Assembly: GCF_029871205.1 (NCBI RefSeq)
Contig: NZ_SSOJ01000087.1
Coordinates: forward strand, 1 to 64,000
DNA: 64,000 nucleotides
Direction: 5' to 3'
Origin: Pseudomonas sp. BN417
GTDB taxonomy: Bacteria; Pseudomonadota; Gammaproteobacteria; Pseudomonadales; Pseudomonadaceae
Shown: one piece after another, positions 59,102 to 64,000 of the stretch
How positions within the stretch are numbered: the stretch's first letter is position 1
Layout: the number at the start of each line of letters is the position of its first letter
Position numbers and translations under genes: made by a program
Notes under the pieces: model-generated
What the model saw: only the letters and a program-made list of their open reading frames with translations
What the model was told of the DNA's origin: nothing
Database searches by the model: none

Positions 59102-59323
59102 ATGACCAACAAGCCTGAACCACCGCCCATGCGGGGTGGCTACGGCCTGCTAGTGCAGGCCGCCCTCGATGTCGCCAGCGCCGAATGGCTGCAGGTGCGC
59201 CGCTAGGACCTGGCCGCGCGCCTCGGCGCCTTGTGACTGCCGCTGCGGGTGTTCGCCTCGCTATGGGCGGTGGGGCGCGATTGCGAGGGAGTGGGGATCC
59301 GTGCGCTTTTGGTCGAGCAGTAG
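59102..59323 (+). pseudogene. Degraded small gene with two internal stop codons
   Basis: One frame of 73 codons runs from ATG 59102 to TAG 59321, interrupted by TAG at 59204-59206 and TGA at 59234-59236. Segments read MTNKPEPPPMRGGYGLLVQA..., DLAARLGAL and LPLRVFASLWAVGRDCEGVG..., consistent with one original protein. It starts 24 bases after the preceding gene, so it was probably a second gene of that unit. Family not recognised. Confidence 0.6.
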
Positions 59324-59458
59324 GCTGCAAAAACTATGCAGGTCGGAATTCAGACCAAGAAGGAAAACTGCCATGAGCGGGCGGTGTTTTCTTAGCAAAC
59401 CTAGGTTGGATGCAGCGAGGGCCTGAGTAGAGAAGATGCCTAGCTGTAACCGAAAGCA
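59324..59458. other. No gene seen
   Basis: The stretch contains a 17-codon frame (59373-59426) with an AAGGAA-like site but no other support. Nothing else is recognised before the terminator at 59459. Confidence 0.5.
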
Positions 59459-59485
59459 AGGGCAGCCGGAGCTGCCCTCTCCTTC
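59459..59485 (-). terminator. Terminator of the minus-strand small-gene cluster
   Basis: AGGGCAGC-CGGA-GCTGCCCT stem (59459-59478), reading on the minus strand into TGCTTTCGG. Convergent with the degraded plus-strand gene. Confidence 0.65.
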
Positions 59486-59490
59486 CCCAG

Positions 59491-60042
59491 CTACTTGGCC
59501 TCCCAACCGACACTGGTCAGTTTCAGGGTGACCTGGGCTGTCTGAGTGCCTGCGCTAGCCTGGAGCATCTCCGGGTAGTAGAGGGGAAGGTTTGATTCCG
59601 GCAGCCACGGCGCCGTGATCACGCCATAGTTAAAAGTGACCGTTGCTTCCTTGTAGTCGCCGTTGCTCATGGGTCCGTCCCATTTGACGACCTCGGCCAA
59701 CACCTTTTTCCCCCAGCAGATGTCCGGACCGACCATGAAGGGCTTGAGCTTTTCGCTGGGGGTGTATCGTGCGATCGGCATTTTCCAACCCGGTGTTTTA
59801 ATTGCTGCGTCTTCGCCGTTGACCAAACCGGCGCTTTGCAGATTGGCAAAGGTGATCGCCCGCAGCGATTTCGATTTGATTTCCAGGATGGTTACGTCGA
59901 CTGGCCACGTCTTTATGCCGAGGCATAAGCTGCCGTTCGCCTCTAGATCTTGAGCGATGGCCTGTTCAAACTCACCCTTGTAGTTGTCGCACCCAGCGAT
60001 CGCCAATGTAGAAACAGCTAGTACCGAAATACGATTTTTCAT
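59491..60042 (-). CDS. Putative lipoprotein of unknown function
   Basis: 183 residues, ATG at 60040-60042. Lipoprotein signal MKNRISVLAVSTLAIAGC with lipid Cys18 followed by Asp, a residue that can favour inner-membrane retention. The mature part is neutral and beta-rich (TWPVDVTILEIKSKSLRAITFANLQ, YKEATVTFNYGVITAPWLPE, TAQVTLKLTSVGWEAK) with a CWGKK and a SLCLG Cys. Last gene of the cluster. Could be an entry-exclusion or cargo protein, but nothing in sequence shows this. Confidence 0.75.
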   Translation of the reverse strand: MKNRISVLAVSTLAIAGCDNYKGEFEQAIAQDLEANGSLCLGIKTWPVDVTILEIKSKSLRAITFANLQSAGLVNGEDAAIKTPGWKMPIARYTPSEKLKPFMVGPDICWGKKVLAEVVKWDGPMSNGDYKEATVTFNYGVITAPWLPESNLPLYYPEMLQASAGTQTAQVTLKLTSVGWEAK

Positions 60043-60099
60043 AGCGTCCTTGTCGTGTCAGGTGGTCATGAAGCGCCTCGATACTGAGGCAAATAGTCA

Positions 60100-60498
60100 T
60101 CATCGGCGCCGGTGAATCCAGAAAAAGCTGTCCGCACACACAGACAGTCTCAACTCGTGTTCGCCGTTCTTCCGGAACCAGTTCAGGGCGTAGGTCAGAT
60201 TGCCGCTGCAATCGGCCCACATTGGCAACAGTGCATCTGAGACCTCGACGACCCGTAGCCTGACGCCGCCAGAGACCAACACCAGGTCGACGGTAACCGT
60301 CCGGTCCAGGAGCAAGGCGGCGCTACCCAGTAGCCGGTTCAGTGCTGGGAGATCGAGATCGAGCGCCAAGCCGGCCCGCAAGTTGGCGGCGAGCTTGCGC
60401 TCGAAGGGGTTGAGCGTCAGTTCCCAGCTTCGGAGTTCAACATCCGGCGCGTCGTCCTCCTGCAAGTAACGGAGGTCTCCATCAATTTCGAAGAGCAT
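60100..60498 (-). CDS. Unknown protein of the element (132 residues)
   Basis: Begins MLFEIDGDLRYLQEDDAPDVELRSWELTLNPF; contains hydrophobic strands around LLLDRTVTVDLVLVSGGVRLRVVEV and ends FFWIHRRR. No signal peptide or membrane helix is evident. The start overlaps the preceding gene's stop by 17 bases. Not recognised. Confidence 0.6.
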   Translation of the reverse strand: MLFEIDGDLRYLQEDDAPDVELRSWELTLNPFERKLAANLRAGLALDLDLPALNRLLGSAALLLDRTVTVDLVLVSGGVRLRVVEVSDALLPMWADCSGNLTYALNWFRKNGEHELRLSVCADSFFWIHRRR

Positions 60499-60727
60499 TG
60501 GCGACCTCCTGAAGTTCGCGCATCTTCCGGGAGTGGTGGCCGCAGCGATTAATACAACGTGCCAGCCACCACAGGCGCAGCACCATTCCGAGTGGAGTCA
60601 CCTCAACATCGAGCTCCCTCAGTGCTGCCTGCACAGCCGCTTTGGCTGGCTGGAGACCGGCAACCAACTCAGCATTCCTCGCCAGGTGAGCGGCCCGTCG
60701 GGCCGCCCAACATTTGAGCAGCCGCAT
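60482..60727 (-). CDS. Unknown small basic protein of the element (81 residues)
   Basis: MRLLKCWAARRAAHLARNAELVAGLQPAKAAVQAALRE..., rich in Arg/Ala with a cluster LWWLARCINRCGHHSRKMREL. Its ATG overlaps the upstream stop (ATGA at 60726-60729). Probably cytosolic and helical. Not recognised. Confidence 0.6.
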   Translation of the reverse strand: MRLLKCWAARRAAHLARNAELVAGLQPAKAAVQAALRELDVEVTPLGMVLRLWWLARCINRCGHHSRKMRELQEVANALRN

Positions 60728-61008
60728 CAGTGACCTCCGGTGCGGGCCATGCGCTGCAAGATCGCAATGCGCTCCCGGTCATCAACTCCCTGCAGTACGT
60801 TGAGCCGGGCCGCGATCAACTCGGCCTCGACAAACGAACCGATGGGGAGATGTTCCAGTGGAATGGGGGCAGCAAAATCGGTGCGGATAGCAACCAGGAC
60901 CAACTCGGCACGATCTACTGAGACATGGGCCACTGCACCGAGGCGTGTCAGCTGCTCATCGAGGTCGCGCACCAGGTCGCTGGAAATGGTGTTTGGGTGA
61001 GTGTACAT
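60727..61008 (-). CDS. Unknown small protein of the element (93 residues)
   Basis: The ATG at 61006-61008 (MYTHPNTISSDLVRDLDEQLTRLGAV) follows AGGAGAG, a good site; an in-frame codon further up is ignored. VSVDRAELVLVAIRTDFAAPIPLEHLPIGSFVEAELIAAR looks like a compact mixed fold. Coupled to the next gene by an ATGA overlap. Not recognised. Confidence 0.6.
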   Translation of the reverse strand: MYTHPNTISSDLVRDLDEQLTRLGAVAHVSVDRAELVLVAIRTDFAAPIPLEHLPIGSFVEAELIAARLNVLQGVDDRERIAILQRMARTGGH

Positions 61009-61059
61009 AGAGACTCTCCTGTCATGGTGAGCCTGTACGCTCAGCCCCATTCGGAGGTG

Positions 61060-61380
61060 TCACAACCCCCCAAGCAACAACGGCAGCACCTGGTTGCCGA
61101 GGTAGCTCCCCAGGACAGCCGCGTTGAAGAACACAACGACACGCGTCCAGACCGGACGCCAGTTGAGCACGCCGGCATAAAGGAACAGCGCTGCGCCAAT
61201 CAGCAACCCGACCGACACCCCTTGGGCACTAAGCAGGATATCGAGCAGGGTGCTGCAGGCATTGGCCACGGGGAACCAGGCGCCGCCAGCCGTTAAGGCA
61301 AAAACGAAACTGGAAGCCGCCACCACGCAGAAGCCGCGCGGCGACAGTGATAAGCCGAGGATTCGAATCGTGCGAGACAT
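61060..61380 (-). CDS. Small two- to three-helix membrane protein, VirB2/TrbC-like architecture
   Basis: 106 residues. N-terminal SPRGFCVVAASSFVFALTAGG resembles a signal or membrane helix; LLDILLSAQGVSVGLLIGAALFLYAGVL and VVVFFNAAVLGSYLGNQVLPLLLGGL are two further hydrophobic helices separated by a short basic loop (NWRPVWTR). Conjugative pilins of the VirB2/TrbC type have this size and layout, but no diagnostic residue confirms it. GGAGGTGACC lies before the ATG at 61378-61380. Confidence 0.55.
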   Translation of the reverse strand: MSRTIRILGLSLSPRGFCVVAASSFVFALTAGGAWFPVANACSTLLDILLSAQGVSVGLLIGAALFLYAGVLNWRPVWTRVVVFFNAAVLGSYLGNQVLPLLLGGL

Positions 61381-61433
61381 GGGTCACCTCCTGAGGATAG
61401 GGAGGTGGGCATCGTTTTACAGGCTGGGGTGTG

Positions 61434-61808
61434 TCACAACCGTTCGTTCTTCTCCCCAGCGATCAATGCCTCGCACTCGTCGCAGATCAGTTCATACGGC
61501 TGCCCGGTGAGCAGATCGTAGTAGTCGCGCGCGGCCCCGGTTCCCAGCTGCTCCCGACAGGACGAGCAGAACACCGGCATCTCACGCTCTCCGGCACCAC
61601 GAAACCAGCCCGCGCAATAGCTGAGCTGATCGAGTCCTTCTGGTACGGGGAGCATGGCCCCACCAGCCTGACCACATTTAAACCCCTGCTGCTCACTGTC
61701 CTGATGCAGCCACAGCGTTTTCCGCCGATACCCCTCCGCCTCCTTCCGCTGCCGATACAGCTCCTGGCGAATTGCGACTGCAGACCGTTGGCGTAGCTTC
61801 TGTTTCAT
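61434..61808 (-). CDS. Unknown protein with paired CxxC motifs (possible zinc ribbon)
   Basis: 124 residues. A basic N-terminus (MKQKLRQRSAVAIRQELYRQRKEAEG) is followed by KCGQ, then FCSSCREQLGTG...YELICDECEALIAGEKN: two CxxC pairs about 35 residues apart, as in zinc ribbons. Possibly nucleic-acid binding. First gene of the minus-strand cluster; -10-like TATAGT on the minus strand lies at 61843-61848. Confidence 0.6.
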   Translation of the reverse strand: MKQKLRQRSAVAIRQELYRQRKEAEGYRRKTLWLHQDSEQQGFKCGQAGGAMLPVPEGLDQLSYCAGWFRGAGEREMPVFCSSCREQLGTGAARDYYDLLTGQPYELICDECEALIAGEKNERL

Positions 61809-61932
61809 CGGGTCCGGGCTTCTCGATCGGGGTTAGTCAGCAACTATACCAATCTCGAATCCACGTCTTTCGTTACCGCTTACGCGTTGTGGTAGCATCA
61901 ACGGGGCAAGGGGCCGCACGCAGAGGCGGCTG

Positions 61933-61979
61933 GTGTTATAGGTGATGTCGGATGCCTTGGGGCTGGCACCCTATAACAC
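61933..61979. repeat. Long inverted repeat in the 61809-62026 gap
   Basis: GTGTTATAGGTG (61933-61944) and CACCCTATAACAC (61967-61979) pair over 12 positions with a one-base bulge around a 22-base loop that holds GCC-TTGG-GGC. A second small hairpin GCCGC/GCGGC (61913-61930) is adjacent. The 218-base gap has no gene; it lies upstream of the small-gene cluster and after a terminator. Candidate structured RNA leader, recombination site or oriT-like element. Confidence 0.5.
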
Positions 61980-62017
61980 ATGCTTATGGATTCCCCTGCA
62001 CAAGCAGGAGAAATGAC

Positions 62018-62042
62018 AAGGCCCCGTTATTGGGGCCTTGTC
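62018..62042 (-). terminator. Terminator overlapping the 3' end of the 76-residue gene
   Basis: CAAGGCCCC-GTTAT-TGGGGCCTTG. On the minus strand the stem includes the last codons (AGG CCC CAA TAA) of the gene at 62027-62257 and ends the TraG-N-like operon. Confidence 0.8.
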
Positions 62043-62257
62043 ATGAATGGGCAATTCCCATGACTGGGATTGGCGCCGGCCAGATCCGGAAACGCCAGTT
62101 CAAGGTCGGGCCGATTGCCGATCGCAATCGCCGTCATCACCGCTGTGCGGACCTCCTCCAGATCGGTACCTGCTAGTCGCGCCACAGTGGCCATGACCTC
62201 AGCCACTGGCCGATCAAAAACGAGAGCCTCGGACCAGTTAACAGGCAGGATCCTCAT
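62027..62257 (-). CDS. Unknown 76-residue protein after the TraG-N-like gene
   Basis: MRILPVNWSEALVFDRPVAEVMATVARLAGTDLEEVRTAVMTAIAIGNRPDLELAF...; soluble and helical. Its ATG overlaps the stop of the upstream gene (ATGA at 62256-62259), so it is coupled, and its stop codon sits inside the terminator stem. Not recognised. Confidence 0.65.
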   Translation of the reverse strand: MRILPVNWSEALVFDRPVAEVMATVARLAGTDLEEVRTAVMTAIAIGNRPDLELAFPDLAGANPSHGNCPFMTRPQ

Positions 62258-64000
62258 CAGTCCTCTCCTTTGGGCGGTTGAGGCCGTGGCGGATTAAGGT
62301 TAATGGTGCGCCCGGCACGCTCCTGCCCCGTGCGCGTGGAGCCATCCCCTCCAGTAGGCGGGACTGAATCCTTCACTGGAAAGCTCCTGCTCGCCTCCTG
62401 GCTGATCCTCTTCTGAACGGCCTGGCGGCTCAGCTCAGAGGTCGTCTCAGAGGACTTATCAGGGCCCCTCACCGCGCGTGCAATCCTGCTTATACCGGCT
62501 GCCATGGCGACCGTTGCCGCCGCCATTTTGGCAGCCTCCGTCGGAGTACCGATGGAGTTTCTGGCAGCAGCCGTGAGGCCCCCGATCGTGGTTCCGGTCA
62601 GCCTGCTGGAAAACCAGACAGCCCCGACCAGGAGCATTCCACAAACCGCTGACAGGCCGACCCGCAACATCTCCCACTCGGCGCCGTCACCTGTCCAACC
62701 AGAGGCCGCTGCGCTCTGCCCAAACACCACCGAGGCGTAGAGCAACGAAGCCCCTACAGCCAGTGCCTGACAAAAAATGGTGAAGAAAGTGCAGAAGGCC
62801 AAGGTCGACACGAGGACGGTGATAACCCGCATCCCGGCGACAATTGCCACCAGGACAAACACCGGAGCCAGGACCAATGTGATCGCAAATCCGGCACCGG
62901 CCAGCGTGAGGGCCATCGGCATCAGAACCTGCAGATCGAGCCATTGCTTGTAGTTCTTCAGGACCTGGAACGCCCCAGTTGCCGCGCCTATCGCTGCTCC
63001 CGTGGCGCTGCTCCCCTGCTCACCATCCCCCAGGCGCCCCATCAGCCTGGACCAGGCCACAACCGTTCCGACTGTGCCACTGGTTGCATCTAGGGTGGCG
63101 GGTGCCTTCTCCTTGCCCAATTTTTCTAGAGCGCGATAGGCCTGCTCTCCGCCGTACTGGGCGATGTGGAATGCCTCCATACAGTTGGTCGGTACGAACT
63201 GCCGGTCCATGTATGGATCCTCGTGCTCACGCACGAGCACGTTAGGTCCGTGGCGCGCCTCCACGGGGGCTTCGGATACCCGCAGGTAATCAACCCTCTG
63301 CTGGTTCTGCCCACTGAATAGCCCCTCCCAATAACCCTGCCCGGGTAGCTGATAACGCCGCTGCTCCTGGTTGAACGCATCCGGCACTTTCTGGCTGCCC
63401 AGCGCCTGCAACCCCTTTTCCCTGTTCCAGTTCAGCGACGACAGGTTGAACGCCTGCCCGATATCGCCCAGGTTGCTATCGATGCCGACGACCGAGGCCA
63501 GTAGATCCACTGCCCCACCAGCCAGCTCCCGCAACTGGTTCATGTTGCTGATCGTGTCGTCGGGGACACCCAGCCCCCCACCCCCCAACAGGCCGATCGA
63601 TTGCCAGGCACGAACATCCGCGTGGTTGACCTCACCTGGGCGAGGGCCACAGCGTTGGTTGTAATCACGAATCAACGCGCCCAGGTCACTGTCCCCGAAA
63701 GCGGACACAGCGCGCTCAACCGCATCATCCAACGCGGCCTGGGTAGGGATAATCCTCCCACCCGCACTATTTTCGGCTAACGCCTTGGAAAGCGCGCTGC
63801 TGTAGACGCCCTGGAGGACGCCCCCCGCTTGGGCCAGCACGGCCTGGATCCTCAGCACCTCAATGGACGCTCGCCCTGGAAACTGCAGGGTGGTCGGTTG
63901 TAGCCCCCACATTACGATCAGAGCCACCGCTGCCCTTTCGCCCAGGGCAGCAAACTGCCCGCGCAGGAGGGCGAGGAGCAGCAATGTGACTGCCAGGAAC
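62257..64000 (-). CDS. Conjugative-transfer TraG N-terminal-domain-like membrane protein, 5' end cut by window edge
   Basis: At least 580 residues; the frame continues past base 64000 (visible residues ...FLAVTLLLLALLRGQF), so the start is missing. A long periplasmic loop (RCGPRPGEVNHADVRAW, CMEAFHIAQYGGEQ) is followed by four hydrophobic segments (VLMPMALTLAGAGFAITLVLAPVFVLVAIV, VLVSTLAFCTFFTIFCQALAVGASLLY, VGLSAVCGMLLVGAVWFS), and a polar tail of about 70 residues rich in Ser/Thr/Arg. This matches TraG-N proteins of ICE type IV secretion systems, though I cannot confirm the domain by search. Confidence 0.65.
   Translation of the reverse strand, partial: FLAVTLLLLALLRGQFAALGERAAVALIVMWGLQPTTLQFPGRASIEVLRIQAVLAQAGGVLQGVYSSALSKALAENSAGGRIIPTQAALDDAVERAVSAFGDSDLGALIRDYNQRCGPRPGEVNHADVRAWQSIGLLGGGGLGVPDDTISNMNQLRELAGGAVDLLASVVGIDSNLGDIGQAFNLSSLNWNREKGLQALGSQKVPDAFNQEQRRYQLPGQGYWEGLFSGQNQQRVDYLRVSEAPVEARHGPNVLVREHEDPYMDRQFVPTNCMEAFHIAQYGGEQAYRALEKLGKEKAPATLDATSGTVGTVVAWSRLMGRLGDGEQGSSATGAAIGAATGAFQVLKNYKQWLDLQVLMPMALTLAGAGFAITLVLAPVFVLVAIVAGMRVITVLVSTLAFCTFFTIFCQALAVGASLLYASVVFGQSAAASGWTGDGAEWEMLRVGLSAVCGMLLVGAVWFSSRLTGTTIGGLTAAARNSIGTPTEAAKMAAATVAMAAGISRIARAVRGPDKSSETTSELSRQAVQKRISQEASRSFPVKDSVPPTGGDGSTRTGQERAGRTINLNPPRPQPPKGED

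Larger units (their letters stand above)
56200..64000. mobile_element. Integrative element inserted at ssrA, right end outside the window
   Basis: It contains an integrase, AlpA-like regulator, winged-helix protein, origin-like repeats, small unknown genes and a TraG-N-like membrane protein. Wobble GC is lower and more variable than in the chromosomal genes, most clearly at 56.3-58.7 kb. The TraG-N-like gene suggests a conjugative (ICE) rather than phage origin; no capsid or lysis gene is seen in the visible part. Confidence 0.75.

Noticed and set aside
59373-59426. 17-codon frame with an AAGGAA site in the element
   Set aside because: Too short, no signal or conservation evidence, next to degraded sequence.
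59972-60220. 82-codon minus-strand frame overlapping two cluster genes
   Set aside because: Overlaps 60100-60498 and 59491-60042 in another frame; those have better starts and composition.
56230-64000. Search for a second copy of the ssrA 3' end (attR)
   Set aside because: No repeat of GGCTCCACCA with its T-arm was seen by eye up to the right edge; the far site must be outside if it exists.

Overview
The window is chromosomal DNA from a high-GC Pseudomonas. The order pgi, acs, [variable genes], DUF748, DUF2845, CsbD/BON, pnp-rpsO-truB-rbfA-infB-nusA-rimP, tRNA-fMet, tRNA-Leu, secG-tpiA-glmM-folP-ftsH-rlmE, yhbY, greA-carB-carA, dapB, dnaJ-dnaK-grpE, recN, fur, bamE, rnfH-ratA, smpB, lldR, lldP-lldD-lldE matches, from memory, the block around PA4732-PA4772 of P. 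aeruginosa. The species cannot be fixed from this sequence. GC-rich wobble use gives long antisense shadows of nearly every gene; these are not annotated.

Layout. 1-12.5 kb: carbon metabolism (pgi cut by the left edge, acetyl-CoA synthetase, a thiolase), an MpaB/DUF2236 protein, an RlmI-like methyltransferase, and an envelope cassette (AsmA-like DUF748, two DUF2845 proteins, a possible 38-residue secreted peptide, a rhomboid protease). 12.5-14.8 kb: a CsbD gene broken by an in-frame TGA, a BON-domain periplasmic protein and an unusual zinc-finger/membrane/TPR protein. 14.9-29.2 kb, minus strand: the translation and RNA-turnover operon, two tRNAs and secG-tpiA-glmM-folP-ftsH. 29.4-45.0 kb: rlmE, yhbY, greA, carAB, dapB, the dnaK chaperone set with two clear sigma-32 promoters, recN with a LexA box, fur, bamE, ratA-rnfH and smpB. 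45.1-51.9 kb: the lactate regulon. LldR has a dyad operator at the lldP promoter, and an identical 11-bp core lies inside lldP in a patch of rare codons. 52-55.7 kb: two small paralogous secreted proteins and a hybrid sensor kinase.

55.86 kb to the right edge: tmRNA (ssrA) followed by an integrated element using its 3' end as attachment site. The element carries a P4-type integrase, an AlpA-like regulator, a winged-helix protein, and an intergenic region with a near-consensus DnaA box, four GGTC-N6-GACC dyads and an AT-rich tract, which resembles an iteron-type replication origin. Downstream are an unknown gene, a gene with two nonsense codons, a tight minus-strand cluster of small unknown genes (a lipoprotein, a two-helix membrane protein and a CxxC protein among them), and a large TraG-N-like membrane protein cut by the right edge. 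This suggests an integrative and conjugative element whose far attachment site is outside the window.

The most notable observations are the origin-like region of the element, the second LldR-type operator inside lldP, the hairpin covering the alpA ribosome-binding site, the inverted repeat at 61933-61979, the clean nonsense mutation in csbD, and the cluster of unknown small genes on the element.
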